Part shown: positions 18,495 through 27,629 of the stretch, in pieces
Layout of the letters: each line of letters begins with the position of its first letter
How positions within the stretch are numbered: the stretch's first letter is position 1
Notes under the pieces: generated by a model
The model's input: the letters and a program-made list of their open reading frames with translations, nothing else
What the model was told of the DNA's origin: nothing
Database searches by the model: none
Program-made: the position numbers and the translations under genes
Assembly: GCF_003427025.1 (NCBI RefSeq)
Contig: NZ_QVAI01000003.1
Coordinates: 496,001-560,000, forward strand
DNA: 64,000 nucleotides
Direction of reading: 5' to 3'
Source of the DNA: Jiangella endophytica
GTDB lineage: Bacteria > Actinomycetota > Actinomycetes > Jiangellales > Jiangellaceae

Positions 18495-21434
18495 CTAGGG
18501 TTCCTCCGAGAACACTCCGGCCTCCACCGCGGTCACCGCGAGAGCGGTCCGCGACGACACCCTCAGCTTGCGCATCGCCGAGCGCAGCTGCTGGTCGACC
18601 GTCGCCGGCGACTTGGTCAGGATGCGGCCGATCTCGCGGTTCGTCTTGCCGGCGATGACCAGGCGGACGACCTCGAGCTCGCGGGGCGAGAGGCGGTCGC
18701 CGTAGCCGCGCCGGCCGCCCCGCCACAGACGGGGCACCTCGGCGCCGTGCTCGCGCAGCCGCTGGGCGACGCGGTCCGCATCGCCGCGAGCGCCGAGCCG
18801 GAAGAGCTGCTCGTAGGTCCGCGCCAGCAGGTCCAGCCCCGGCTCGCTCCGGCCGGCCGTCAGCAGCGCCCGCGCCTGTCGTTCGCGGGCGAGCATGGCG
18901 TCGTACGGCCGCGGCAGCGCGTCCCACTGCTCGGCCACGAGCGCGAAGCCGTCCGCGGCGGTCAGGTGGTCGTCGGCGGCCGCCGCGAGCAGGGCCCGGC
19001 AGGCCGTCAGCGCGGCATGCGGGCCCGGGGCGTTGCGCCCCCGCAATCCAGTCGCGAACCGTTCGGTCAGCCGGGCCGCCGGCTCCGGCTCACCGGCGGC
19101 CAGGTGCGCCTCGACCCGGGCGGGCGCGAGGTCGGTGGCCCACACCCAGACGCCCTTGGTCTCGACCGTCTCCATCGGCCGGTCGGTCACCCGGAGCGCA
19201 CGCGCGGGCTGGCGCTCCGCGAGCCGGTGGCGGGCCAATGCGGCCGCCGGCTCGACGGTGTCGTCGACCGCGCCGAGCCTGGTCGCCTCGTCGAGCACCA
19301 GACTGAACTGCTCCTCGGCGGTCCGCCACCGGCCGCGCGCCGCGGCCAGCCGGGCCGTCAGCCGCACGCTGGCCAGGTAGATGGCCGGCCGGTCGCGGTC
19401 GGCTTCGGCGAGCTCCGCCGCGCGCTGCTCCAGCTCGTCCCACTGCCCGGTGAACCAGTCGAGATTGGCCTGTTCGAGCAGGATGTTGAAGCGGAGCCGG
19501 CCCAGCTGCTCGGCCTCGGCGAGGGCCAGGGCGGCCGCCAGATGCTGCCGCGCCTCCGGGTAGCGGCCCCACATCAGCGCGCCGGTGCCGATGTTGGCCT
19601 TGATGCGGGCCACGTCCTGCCGCTCGGCCGGCGTGTCACCAACGGACGGGACGTCGGCGACGGCCTGCCAGGCCTCCTCCTCTCCGAGCATCAGCAGCGC
19701 CGCCGCGCGGTTGCCGGCGAGCGACAACCGGATGGCGGGGGAGCTGATGGCGTCGGCGAGGCCGGCGGCGCGTTGCAGCCAGCGCAGGTGGGTGGCGGCC
19801 GGCCAGGGCCCCGCGTAGGCCCAGCCGAGGTAGGTCATCGCCTGTGCGGCCTCGACCGGATCGTGGTCGAGGTGCGCCACCGCCTGCTCGAGCTCGGTGA
19901 GGGCCGCCTCGGCCTCGCCCCCGTTGATCAGCAGCCGGCCGAGCGGGTTGCGGATCTCCGCCTGCTGGCGGTCGGTGAGACCGGGTGTGGCGAGCACGGC
20001 GCGCAGGGTCCGCACCAGCCGGTGCCAGACCTCGTCGACGGGCTCGCGGCGGCCCAGCGCCGCCACCGCCGCGGTTCTCGCGATCCTGGACCGGTCCGGC
20101 GGCTCCAGCTCGGCCGCGGACAGCAGCTCGTCGAGCAGGACGATCGCGGTGGTGTGGTCGCCGGAATCGATCGCGCGCCGCGCGGCGCTCTCGGCGTAGC
20201 GGGCCCAGAGCGCGGTGTCGCCCGCCTCGCGGAAGTGCCGGGCCAGCTGGGCGACCGGCGGCGGATCGTGGTCCGCCAGCGCCCGGCCCGCGCGCAGGTG
20301 CAGCACCTGCCGGTCAGGGCGCGGGATGGCCTCGTACACCGCGGTGGCGGTGAGCACGTGCCGGAACCGCCACCGCCCGCGGTCGTCCTCGTCCAGCAAG
20401 CCGGCCGAGAACGCCTCGGCCACGCCGGCGCGGCACGTGGGCGGCGCGAGCCCCGCGGTGGCCGACAGGACCGCCTCGCCGGACGGTTCCGCCAAGGCGG
20501 CCGCGGCGCGCAGCACCTGCTGCGCCGTCGGCGACAACCGTCCGGCCCGTTCGCGGGTGGAGTCGCGGACCGTGGGCGGCACCTGCAGGTCGCTGAGGCT
20601 CAGGCGGACCCACTGGCCGGCGCGGAACACCAGGTCGGCGCGGTCGCACATCAGGCGCACCGACTCCTCGACCGCGAGCGGCACGCCGTCGGTGCGTTCG
20701 TGCAGGAAACCGGCGAACTCGTCCGACATGGGCTCGCCGTCCAGCATCGACGACACCAGTGTCGCGGTGTCGTCGCGGCCCAGCGGCGCCAGGGCGATGC
20801 GCAGCTGGGTGCCGCCGGCCGGTGGCCGCGACGACAGCCGCAGCAGCAGCGACTGGTCGCCGACCTCCTCCGGCCGGTAGGTCACCACCAGGTTCGGCCC
20901 GCCGGTCTGACGCCGGGCGGTGAGGAACAGCAGGAACTCCAGCGTCACCTCGTCCGCCCACTGGGCGTCCTCGAGGACCAGCAGCTCGACCGCGAGCGTC
21001 CGGATCAGCTCGGCGAGTGCCCGGAACAGCCGATGCCGTGCCGCTTTGGCGTCGTCGAGCGGCTCCGGCGGCTCCGGCAGGCCGGCCGTCCACTCCGGGA
21101 ACAACGGCCGCAGCGCTCCGGCCAGCTCGCTCAGCCCCAGCCCGGCCACCTGTGGCCGGGCCTCGCGCAGCGCGTCGACGATCGGGCCGAGCGTCAGCGA
21201 CTCGCGAAGCGCCGGGCACACCGACACCAGCGCCCGCGGCGCTGACTCGGACGCGGTCAGCGCCTCCTGGACGAGGCGGCTCTTGCCGATGCCGGCCTCG
21301 CCCTCGACCAGCACCACCGCCGGTGGCCGGGCCAGCGCGTCGAGGAGCGAGGCCACCTCGCGGGAACGGCCCACGAACGCCGGCGGCGAGACCGACAGCG
21401 GATGCCTGCCGGCCGCCGGCGGGAGGTGGACCAT
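18495..21434 (-). CDS. large LuxR-family ATP-binding regulator (LAL/MalT-like)
   Basis: A 979-residue STAND-type regulator. The N-terminal AAA/NTPase part has Walker A GEAGIGKSR near residue 42 and a Walker B-like VLEDAQWADE near 165. A long alpha-helical repeat region (about 350-880, Ala/Arg/Leu-rich TPR-like helices) is the usual effector or partner-binding part. The C-terminal 65 residues form a LuxR/GerE helix-turn-helix (LSPRELEVVRLVIAGKTNREIG, TKSPATVDQQLRSAMRKL). ATG 21434 begins close to the conserved FVGRSREVASLLDAL. LAL proteins are pathway-specific activators in actinomycetes. The target is unknown; the divergent Rieske gene and the downstream subtilase are the nearest candidates. 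Confidence 0.88.
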   Translation of the reverse strand: MVHLPPAAGRHPLSVSPPAFVGRSREVASLLDALARPPAVVLVEGEAGIGKSRLVQEALTASESAPRALVSVCPALRESLTLGPIVDALREARPQVAGLGLSELAGALRPLFPEWTAGLPEPPEPLDDAKAARHRLFRALAELIRTLAVELLVLEDAQWADEVTLEFLLFLTARRQTGGPNLVVTYRPEEVGDQSLLLRLSSRPPAGGTQLRIALAPLGRDDTATLVSSMLDGEPMSDEFAGFLHERTDGVPLAVEESVRLMCDRADLVFRAGQWVRLSLSDLQVPPTVRDSTRERAGRLSPTAQQVLRAAAALAEPSGEAVLSATAGLAPPTCRAGVAEAFSAGLLDEDDRGRWRFRHVLTATAVYEAIPRPDRQVLHLRAGRALADHDPPPVAQLARHFREAGDTALWARYAESAARRAIDSGDHTTAIVLLDELLSAAELEPPDRSRIARTAAVAALGRREPVDEVWHRLVRTLRAVLATPGLTDRQQAEIRNPLGRLLINGGEAEAALTELEQAVAHLDHDPVEAAQAMTYLGWAYAGPWPAATHLRWLQRAAGLADAISSPAIRLSLAGNRAAALLMLGEEEAWQAVADVPSVGDTPAERQDVARIKANIGTGALMWGRYPEARQHLAAALALAEAEQLGRLRFNILLEQANLDWFTGQWDELEQRAAELAEADRDRPAIYLASVRLTARLAAARGRWRTAEEQFSLVLDEATRLGAVDDTVEPAAALARHRLAERQPARALRVTDRPMETVETKGVWVWATDLAPARVEAHLAAGEPEPAARLTERFATGLRGRNAPGPHAALTACRALLAAAADDHLTAADGFALVAEQWDALPRPYDAMLARERQARALLTAGRSEPGLDLLARTYEQLFRLGARGDADRVAQRLREHGAEVPRLWRGGRRGYGDRLSPRELEVVRLVIAGKTNREIGRILTKSPATVDQQLRSAMRKLRVSSRTALAVTAVEAGVFSEEP

Positions 21435-21577
21435 GCGCGATGGTCTCCCGATCGGTCGCCGGGACGCAAGGCTGCTGGCGGCGGTACGGTCGTGCCCACC
21501 GGCGCGCGCAATCCATCCCGGCCGCTGGTCCGTACAACCCTGGGACGGGCGCACGCAGGACCACCGAGAGGCGATCG

Positions 21578-22144
21578 ATGGCACAGCACCAGACGGCAAC
21601 CACCCCGACCGGCGAGACCGACGGCGACCATGCCGGCTGCGGCCACTGCATCGGCCGCCGCACCGCCCTGATGGGTCTGGGCGCCGTCGGCGTCGCCGGC
21701 CTGCTGGCGGCCTGCGGGGGAGGTGACGACGAGCCGACCACCGGCGGCGCGCCGTCCGCCACCACCGAACCGAGCGCCGACGCCACCACGCCGGCCGAGG
21801 GCACCACACCGGCCGACCCGACCTCCGAGGCCTCGACCCCGGCGGGCGAGCCGGGCGGCGAGGCGCTCACCGGCACGGCCGACGTCCCCGTGGGCGGCGG
21901 GGTCGTCCTGCACGTCCCCGGCGTCGTGGTGGCCCAGCCCGAGGCCGGCACGTTCGTTGCCTACAGCAGCACGTGCACACACCAGGGCTGCGCGGTCACC
22001 ACGGTGGCCGACGGCCTCATCACCTGCGACTGCCACGGCAGCCAGTTCAACGTCGCCGACGGCTCGGTCGCGCGCGGCCCGGCCGAGCAGCCGCTGCCGC
22101 AGGTCGCCATCGTCGTCGAGGGCGACCAGATCCTCGCCGGCTGA
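21578..22144 (+). CDS. Rieske [2Fe-2S] lipoprotein with Tat signal
   Basis: A 188-residue exported iron-sulfur protein. Its N-terminus has twin arginines (Arg27-Arg28 in GRRTALMG), a hydrophobic stretch and a lipobox LAAC with Cys46, so it is likely folded before Tat export and lipid-anchored. A low-complexity Thr/Ala/Pro linker (50-95) leads to the Rieske domain. The cluster ligands are Cys133 and His135 (CTHQGC) and Cys150 and His153 (CDCHGS), and Cys138/Cys152 form the usual disulfide. It is an electron-transfer protein, but its partner enzyme is not encoded nearby. ATG 21578 gives the complete signal. Downstream lies a palindromic repeat (22161-22234) that may end its transcript. Confidence 0.92.
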   Translation: MAQHQTATTPTGETDGDHAGCGHCIGRRTALMGLGAVGVAGLLAACGGGDDEPTTGGAPSATTEPSADATTPAEGTTPADPTSEASTPAGEPGGEALTGTADVPVGGGVVLHVPGVVVAQPEAGTFVAYSSTCTHQGCAVTTVADGLITCDCHGSQFNVADGSVARGPAEQPLPQVAIVVEGDQILAG

Positions 22145-22160
22145 CCGCCGCGACCATCGG

Positions 22161-22234
22161 CGTTGATCTTGGAGTTGTTCGGCCATCTATCCGGCAAATC
22201 GGACCCCGTGAGCCGAACAACTCCAAGATCAACG
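22161..22234. repeat. palindromic element, copy 1 (left of DUF559 gene)
   Basis: The 23-base arms (22161-22183 and 22212-22234, beginning CGTTGATCTTGGAGTT) are perfectly complementary. The 28-base centre contains a smaller TCCG/CGGA hairpin. The whole element recurs in the opposite orientation at 23433-23503. It is seven-tenths stem, so it will form a hairpin in RNA or a cruciform in DNA. Confidence 0.95.
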
Positions 22235-22342
22235 TGGCTGGGTGGCGGGGCGTCTGTCCACACCTGAGGGTCGCGGCGAGGGTTGTCCACATTCCGGTGT
22301 TCGGTCGCGGTGGCGGCGCCGCGATTCCGGGAACGTCGGAGT

Positions 22343-23257
22343 GTGCGGCATGGACGAGACGACCCCGGCCGCCGGACGCAGCCGGTTCCCGTACGGCTCG
22401 CCGGCGCGGAGTTCACCTATGCCACCGCTCGAGCCGCCGGCGTCAGCAAGGATCGCCTCTGCGGCCCGGCGTACGTCCGGCTGCACCGCGGTGTCTATGT
22501 CGCGCGCGAGCTCGAGATGGACGACGACCGGCGCGTGCGGGCGTTGCTGCTGGCCTTGCCGGCTGACGCCGCGTTGTACGGAGCGACGGCGGCCGCCTGG
22601 ATGGAGCTCCCGGCCGAGCTGCCGGCCGACCTGCAGGTCATCGTCCCGCCGGGCACGGTGCCGCGGCGGCCTGGGGTGGAACCACACGAGGGCCTCGGTC
22701 CTGACGACGCGATGGTGTATCGCGGCGTACGGGTGACGACCCCCGAGCGCACGTGGCTGGATCTGTCACGGACGCTCGACGACACCGAGCTGGTCGTGGT
22801 GGGCGACGCGATGGTGCGGCGCGGGCTGACTACGTGCAACCGCCTGGTGGAGACGGCGGACGCGGCGCGACGTCGGCGCGGGATCGTCCGGGTGCGGTCG
22901 GTGGCCAGGATGGTCCGCGCTCGGGTGGACTCGCCGCAGGAGAGCAGGCTGCGCCTGGTGCTCGTGGCCGGGGGCCTGCGTGAGCCCACGGTCAACCCGG
23001 ATCTGTCGGACGGACGCGGCGGCTGGATCGGCCGTCCGGATCTCGCCTACGAGGACGCGAAGCTCGCGATTCAGTACGAGGGCGACGTCCACCGAGTGAA
23101 TGCCCGGCGCTGGCGTGCGGACATCGGCCGCGACGAAGTGCTGCGCGATCACGGCTGGGAGGTCGTGCGTGTCACCGGAGCCGACCTCGCCCGTCCGCAG
23201 CAGCTGTGCGCCCGGATTCGGCGCTTGCTCGACCACCGGGGCCGTCGGCTCGGCTGA
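22343..23257 (+). CDS. DUF559-type protein with AbiEi-like N-terminus (possible endonuclease fold)
   Basis: A 304-residue protein. Its N-terminal half has the winged-helix pattern of AbiEi-type antitoxin domains (ARAAGVSKDRLCG, YVRLHRGVYV). Its C-terminal 110 residues match DUF559, a Vsr/PD-(D/E)XK-like nuclease fold: Glu200 (SPQESRLR), Asp233 (GRPDLAYED), Glu246 (AIQYEGD), and the closing RDEVLRDHGWEVVRVT. The function is not established for this family; DNA binding or cleavage is inference. The start is doubtful. GTG 22343 is in frame, but an ATG at 22350 in another frame gives a more family-like N-terminus (MDETTPAAGRSRFPYGSP). That suggests a lost base near 22401-22410. The gene stands alone, bracketed by two inverted copies of a palindromic repeat. 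Confidence 0.78.
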   Translation: MRHGRDDPGRRTQPVPVRLAGAEFTYATARAAGVSKDRLCGPAYVRLHRGVYVARELEMDDDRRVRALLLALPADAALYGATAAAWMELPAELPADLQVIVPPGTVPRRPGVEPHEGLGPDDAMVYRGVRVTTPERTWLDLSRTLDDTELVVVGDAMVRRGLTTCNRLVETADAARRRRGIVRVRSVARMVRARVDSPQESRLRLVLVAGGLREPTVNPDLSDGRGGWIGRPDLAYEDAKLAIQYEGDVHRVNARRWRADIGRDEVLRDHGWEVVRVTGADLARPQQLCARIRRLLDHRGRRLG

Positions 23258-23350
23258 CCCGCTCGGCCACCGCGCCCGCGCACCGGGGTCGTCGGCGCGG
23301 CTGACGCGTCCGGCCACCGCGCGCCCCGCCACCGCGCTCGACCACCGGGA

Positions 23351-23420
23351 CCGTCGGCCCGGCCACCGTCGGCCCGGCCACCGCGGCCCGGCCACCGCGG
23401 CCCGGCCACCGCGGCCCGTC
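23351..23420. repeat. short tandem repeat (14-15 bp GC-rich units)
   Basis: Four to five adjacent copies of GTCGGCCCGGCCACC / GCGGCCCGGCCACC follow the DUF559 gene. Looser copies extend back to the stop codon at 23257. No gene is visible here. Confidence 0.85.
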
Positions 23421-23432
23421 CGTCCCCCCGAA

Positions 23433-23503
23433 GTTGATCTTGGAGTTGTTCGGCCCACGGGTCCGATATGTCGGATAGATGGCCGAACAACTCCAAGATC
23501 AAC
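23433..23503. repeat. palindromic element, copy 2 (right of DUF559 gene, inverted)
   Basis: Perfect 23-base arms (23433-23455 and 23481-23503), identical to copy 1 through GTTGATCTTGGAGTTGTTCG. The centre matches the reverse complement of the copy 1 centre almost completely, including the TCCG/CGGA mini-hairpin. The two copies therefore face each other across the gene. Confidence 0.95.
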
Positions 23504-23524
23504 GGGAGGTCGGCTGTGGAGGGG

Positions 23525-23585
23525 CTGACGGGGCCGCACCCGGCCGGTGCGAACGGGGTGAACCGGCGGCCGGGTGCGGCGTCAG
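23525..23585 (-). terminator. hairpin terminator of the membrane-channel-like gene
   Basis: GCCGCACCCGGCCG (23533-23546) pairs perfectly with 23567-23580. CTGAC/GTCAG extends the stem across small bulges. It lies just after the stop (23610) of the minus-strand gene. Confidence 0.7.
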
Positions 23586-23609
23586 GGGAGCCTGGGTGTG
23601 ACGTCCGGG

Positions 23610-24440
23610 TCAGGTGCCCGGATTCGGCTCCGTCGGCGGTGGTTGCTCGTCGCCGAAGAGCGACGGGCCGGGCGGATCGGCCGGCGGGTCCGCGAGCGCC
23701 GCTGACCCGGCCGAGCCATACGAGGGCGCGGTGGCGGCGCGGCCCATCGGCCGGTCGAAGTTCGACGGCGACAGTTTCGTCCACCACTCGCGGGCGGTGT
23801 TGATGCCGCCCACGCCGAACGCGATCGTCCCCGCGACCAGAACCGCCAGCGGCAGGTACTGCAGCAGCGTGTTCTCGATCTTCGACGTCACCGACGGCGC
23901 GAAGTTCAGCGTGTCGAACGCGGCGAGGATCCCGATCACCAACACGCCGATGCGTACGGCGCTGCTGACCCAGGCCATGTTGCGGCTCTCCGCGAACGGC
24001 CGGACGACATTGGCCGCCCAATTCGCGATCGCGGCGGCCACGAACAGCACCAGCAGCGCGACGGCCACCAGTGGCAGATAAGCGATCAGCAGATTCAACA
24101 TCGACGTCAACTCGTGGATCTGCAGCACTTCCGCCGCGATCTGCACGAAGATGATGAAGACGAGGAAATAGGCCACTTGGCCGATCAGCGCGACGCCGTT
24201 GGTGCCGGCCTGGCGCAGGGTGTTCTCGATGCCGGCGGCCTCGGTCAGCCGACCCGCGCCGATCTTGTTCAGACCGGCCGTGAGCAGCCGCCGGATCAGT
24301 TTCGCGATCCAGTGTCCGACCAGCAGCAGTACTAGCGCGACCACCAGGCGCGGCACGAAGTCGCCGATGTCGGAGCCGAGTCGGCTGAACGAATCGCCGA
24401 GTTGGTCGACGAAATTCTCTGTTCGCACAGATGTGGGCAT
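23610..24440 (-). CDS. small-conductance channel-like TM-helix protein
   Basis: A 276-residue membrane protein with four to five hydrophobic helices (VPRLVVALVLLLVGHWIAKLI, YFLVFIIFVQIAAEVL, LPLVAVALLVLFVAAAIANW, IGVLVIGILAAFDTL, LPLAVLVAGTIAFGVG). The pattern matches the conserved 'TM-helix' repeat protein family (CmpX/MscS-related), which lacks the beta domain of true MscS channels. The C-terminal 55 residues are Pro/Gly/Ala-rich and cytoplasmic. The start is ATG 24440 (MPTSVRTENF), fixed by GGGAGG six bases upstream; the open frame extends to 24611 without support. The proposed role is in osmotic or mechanical membrane stress, by family analogy only. The gene is divergent from uvrC. Confidence 0.8.
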   Translation of the reverse strand: MPTSVRTENFVDQLGDSFSRLGSDIGDFVPRLVVALVLLLVGHWIAKLIRRLLTAGLNKIGAGRLTEAAGIENTLRQAGTNGVALIGQVAYFLVFIIFVQIAAEVLQIHELTSMLNLLIAYLPLVAVALLVLFVAAAIANWAANVVRPFAESRNMAWVSSAVRIGVLVIGILAAFDTLNFAPSVTSKIENTLLQYLPLAVLVAGTIAFGVGGINTAREWWTKLSPSNFDRPMGRAATAPSYGSAGSAALADPPADPPGPSLFGDEQPPPTEPNPGT

Positions 24441-24651
24441 TCCATGCCTCCCGCCCTGTCTCGAAGGTGCCCCGAACATAGTTCCGGCCGGCGAACCGAT
24501 CATGGTGATTCCGATTTGTTCCGCTATTCGGCCGAGGGAGGTGTGAGAATTGTCGGCACATCGCGGCACATGGCCGGTCGGCCGCTCGGTCACGCCCACG
24601 GCGAACGTCACGGTGCCACCGCTGTCGGTGCGAGGTCATAGGCTGTCAGTC

Positions 24652-26661
24652 GTGGCCGATCCGACGACATACCGACCGGCCCCGGGGTCGATCCCGGTCG
24701 AGCCCGGGGTCTACCGCTTCAGCGACGCGCGCGGCCGGGTCATCTACGTCGGCAAGGCCAAGAGCTTGCGGCCGCGGCTGTCGTCGTACTTCCAGGACCT
24801 CTCCGCCCTGCATCCGCGCACGTTCGCCATGGTCACCACGGCGGCCAAGGTCGAGTGGACGGTCGTGCGCACCGAGGTCGAGGCGCTGCAGCTCGAGTAC
24901 TCCTGGATCAAGGAGTACGACCCTCGGTTCAACGTCCGCTACCGCGACGACAAGTCCTACCCGTACCTCGCGGTCACGCTGAACGAGGAGTACCCGCGGG
25001 CCATGGTCATGCGCGGGGCGAAGAAGCGCGGCGTGCGCTACTTCGGCCCCTACGCCCACGCGTGGGCCATCCGCGAGTCGCTCGACCAACTGCTGCGGGT
25101 GTTTCCGGTGCGCAGCTGCTCCAAGGGCGTGTTCAACCGGTCCCGCCAGATCGGCCGGCCGTGCCTGCTCGGCTACATCGGCAAGTGCTCCGCGCCGTGC
25201 GTCGGCCGGGTCGACGCCGACGAGCACCGGCAGATCGCCGACGACCTCGTCTCCTTCCTCGACGGCAAGACCACCGGCTACGTCCGGCGGCTGGAGAAGG
25301 AGATGAAGGCCGCGGCCGCGGAGCTCGACTTCGAGCGGGCCGCCCGGCTGCGCGACGACATCGCCGCGCTCGACCGTGCCATGGAGGCCAACGCCGTCGT
25401 GCTGGGCGACGGCACCGACGCCGACGTCGTCGCGCTGGCCGACGACGCCCTCGAGGTCGCCGTCCAGGTGTTCTACGTGCGCGGCGGCCGGGTCCGCGGG
25501 CAGCGCGGCTGGGTCGCCGACAAGGCCGACGACGCGCCGCAGGGCGAGCTGGTCGAGCGGTTCCTGCTGCAGCTCTACGGCGAGCTGGGCGGCGAGGCGG
25601 TGCCGCGCGAGGTGCTGGTGCCGGCGTTGCCCGACGACGCGGGCGAGGCGGCCGCGCTGACGGAGCTGCTCGCCGAGCTGCGCGGCGGCCGGGTCGACAT
25701 CCGGGTCCCGCAGCGCGGCGACAAGCGGTCGCTGCTCGAGACCGTCGCCGCCAACGCCAAGCAGTCGCTCAACCTGCACAAGACCAAGCGGGCCAGCGAC
25801 CTCACCACCCGCAGCCGGGCGCTCGAGGAGATCCAGGAGGCGCTCGAGCTGGACGAGCCGCCGCTGCGCATCGAGTGCTACGACATCTCCAACCTGGCCG
25901 GCACCGAGGTGGTCGGCTCGATGGTGGTGTTCGAGGACGGCCTGCCGCGCAAGAGCGAGTACCGCAAGTTCACCGTCCGCGGCGAGCAGGGCGGCACGGA
26001 CGACGTCGCCTCCATCCGGGAGGTGCTGACCCGCCGGTTCCGCCGGCTGCGCGAGTCGCACCAGGCCGACCAGGACGAGGCCGCGCCTGACGGCGAGGCC
26101 GCGCCTGACGGCGCGGCCGCCGCGCCCGAGCTGCGTCCCGGCATCGACCCCGAGACCGGCCGGCCGCGCAAGTTCTCCTACGCGCCCGGCCTGGTGGTCG
26201 TCGACGGCGGCCAGCCGCAGGTCAACGCCGCCCGGCAGGCCATGGACGAGGCGGGCGTCAGCGACATCCCCGTCGTCGGCCTGGCCAAGCGGCTGGAGGA
26301 GGTGTGGCCGCCCGACTCCGACCACCCGATCATCCTGCCGCGCACCAGCGAGGGCCTCTATCTGCTGCAGCGGGTCCGCGACGAAGCGCACCGGTTCGCC
26401 ATCACGTTCCACCGGCAGCGCCGATCCACGTCCATGGTCGACAGCCTGCTCGACGGCGTGCCCGGGCTGGGCCCCACGCGTCGCAAGACGCTCATGACCA
26501 CGTTCGGGTCGCTGAAACGGCTCCGAGCTGCGACCATGGAGCAGATCGCGGAGGTCCCCGGCTTCGGTCCTGCGACGGCGCAGGCGGTGGTCGATGCGCT
26601 GGCGGAGCGCCCGGCCGCCCCGGCCGTCAACACCGCAACCGGCGAGATCCTCGATCCGTGA
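24652..26661 (+). CDS. uvrC: excinuclease ABC subunit C
   Basis: A 669-residue dual-incision nuclease of nucleotide excision repair. Domains in order: GIY-YIG nuclease (residues 15-95; [21 protein letters not shown]), a Cys-containing segment ([13 protein letters not shown]), a UvrB-binding UVR motif (about 205-240, [20 protein letters not shown]), the RNase H-like second nuclease ([29 protein letters not shown]) and tandem helix-hairpin-helix motifs at the C-terminus ([18 protein letters not shown]). An Asp/Glu/Ala-rich insert near residue 480 (duplicated EAAPDG units) separates the two halves of the second nuclease. The start GTG 24652 gives [15 protein letters not shown]. It leads the uvrC-rapZ-yvcK-whiA group. 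Confidence 0.97.
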   Translation: MADPTTYRPAPGSIPVEPGVYRFSDARGRVIYVGKAKSLRPRLSSYFQDLSALHPRTFAMVTTAAKVEWTVVRTEVEALQLEYSWIKEYDPRFNVRYRDDKSYPYLAVTLNEEYPRAMVMRGAKKRGVRYFGPYAHAWAIRESLDQLLRVFPVRSCSKGVFNRSRQIGRPCLLGYIGKCSAPCVGRVDADEHRQIADDLVSFLDGKTTGYVRRLEKEMKAAAAELDFERAARLRDDIAALDRAMEANAVVLGDGTDADVVALADDALEVAVQVFYVRGGRVRGQRGWVADKADDAPQGELVERFLLQLYGELGGEAVPREVLVPALPDDAGEAAALTELLAELRGGRVDIRVPQRGDKRSLLETVAANAKQSLNLHKTKRASDLTTRSRALEEIQEALELDEPPLRIECYDISNLAGTEVVGSMVVFEDGLPRKSEYRKFTVRGEQGGTDDVASIREVLTRRFRRLRESHQADQDEAAPDGEAAPDGAAAAPELRPGIDPETGRPRKFSYAPGLVVVDGGQPQVNAARQAMDEAGVSDIPVVGLAKRLEEVWPPDSDHPIILPRTSEGLYLLQRVRDEAHRFAITFHRQRRSTSMVDSLLDGVPGLGPTRRKTLMTTFGSLKRLRAATMEQIAEVPGFGPATAQAVVDALAERPAAPAVNTATGEILDP

Positions 26662-26741
26662 CCAGCCATGGTCGCGGTCGCTCTCCGGACGCGCTCCCAC
26701 AAGAGAACATCCACCGCCGCACCGCACAAGGGGATCGCACC

Positions 26742-27629
26742 ATGAACGACCAGGCCCGACCCGAGGCCTCGGAGAAGCTCGACCTGCTTCTCGTCACCGG
26801 CATGTCCGGCGCCGGGAAGACGGCGGCCACCGCGGCACTCGACGACATCGGCTGGTTCGTCGTCGACAACCTGCCGCCGTCGCTGCTGATGGACCTCGTC
26901 ACCACCGTCACCCAGCGCACCGACCTGCGCCGCGTCGCCGTCGTCGCCGATGTCAGAGGCGGCGTGTTCTTCGGCGAGCTGCGGGGCGCACTCGACCGCC
27001 TCACCGAGCAGGGCTACCGCCCGACGGTGCTGTTCCTCGAGGCCGGCAACGAGGCGCTGGTGCGCCGGTTCGAGTCCGCGCGGCGGCCGCATCCGCTGCA
27101 GGGCGGCGGCCGCATCCTCGAGGCCATCGAGCGCGAGCGTGAAGAGCTGGCGTCGCTGCGGGTCGCCGCCGACGTCGTCATCGACACCTCGCTGCTCAAT
27201 CCGCACGAGCTGGCCGGCCGGGTGCGGTCGGCGTTCTCGGCGCCCGAGATCACCGGGCTGCGGGCCATCGTCATCTCGTTCGGATTCAAGTACGGTCTGC
27301 CGGTGGACGCTGATCTTGTCGCCGACATGCGGTTCCTGCCGAACCCGCACTGGGTGCCGCACCTGCGGCCGCAGAACGGCACGGACGCCGAGGTCAGCGA
27401 CTACGTCCTGACGCAGCCGGGGGCCGAGGACTTCCTCGAGCACTACAGCGAGCTGGTCGCCATGGTGGCGCCCGGGTACCTGCGTGAGGGCAAGCGGTTC
27501 GTCACCATCGGCATCGGCTGCACCGGAGGCAAGCACCGCAGCGTCGCGATGAGCGAGGCGCTCGCGCAGCGGCTGCGTAAACAGGGCATCGAGACCCTCG
27601 TGGTCCATCGCGATCTCGGACGGGAATGA
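26742..27629 (+). CDS. rapZ: RNase adapter / nucleotide-binding protein RapZ
   Basis: A 295-residue P-loop protein with Walker A GMSGAGKTAA near residue 20. Other family blocks are WFVVDNLPPSLL, FLEAGNEALVRRFE, SFGFKYGLPVDADLVADMRFLPNPHW and the C-terminal GIGCTGGKHRS. In enterobacteria RapZ controls glucosamine-6-phosphate synthase through small RNAs; in Gram-positives the orthologue (YvcJ) has nucleotidase activity and an unclear target. AAGGGG lies nine bases before ATG 26742. The stop overlaps the yvcK start by four bases (ATGA), so the two are translationally coupled, as in many Gram-positives. Confidence 0.97.
   Translation: MNDQARPEASEKLDLLLVTGMSGAGKTAATAALDDIGWFVVDNLPPSLLMDLVTTVTQRTDLRRVAVVADVRGGVFFGELRGALDRLTEQGYRPTVLFLEAGNEALVRRFESARRPHPLQGGGRILEAIEREREELASLRVAADVVIDTSLLNPHELAGRVRSAFSAPEITGLRAIVISFGFKYGLPVDADLVADMRFLPNPHWVPHLRPQNGTDAEVSDYVLTQPGAEDFLEHYSELVAMVAPGYLREGKRFVTIGIGCTGGKHRSVAMSEALAQRLRKQGIETLVVHRDLGRE

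Noticed and set aside
24550-24572. A second RecA-NDp-like promoter before uvrC
   Set aside because: TTGTCGGCA is present, but the position eight bases later reads CACATG and lacks the TANNNT -10 pattern.
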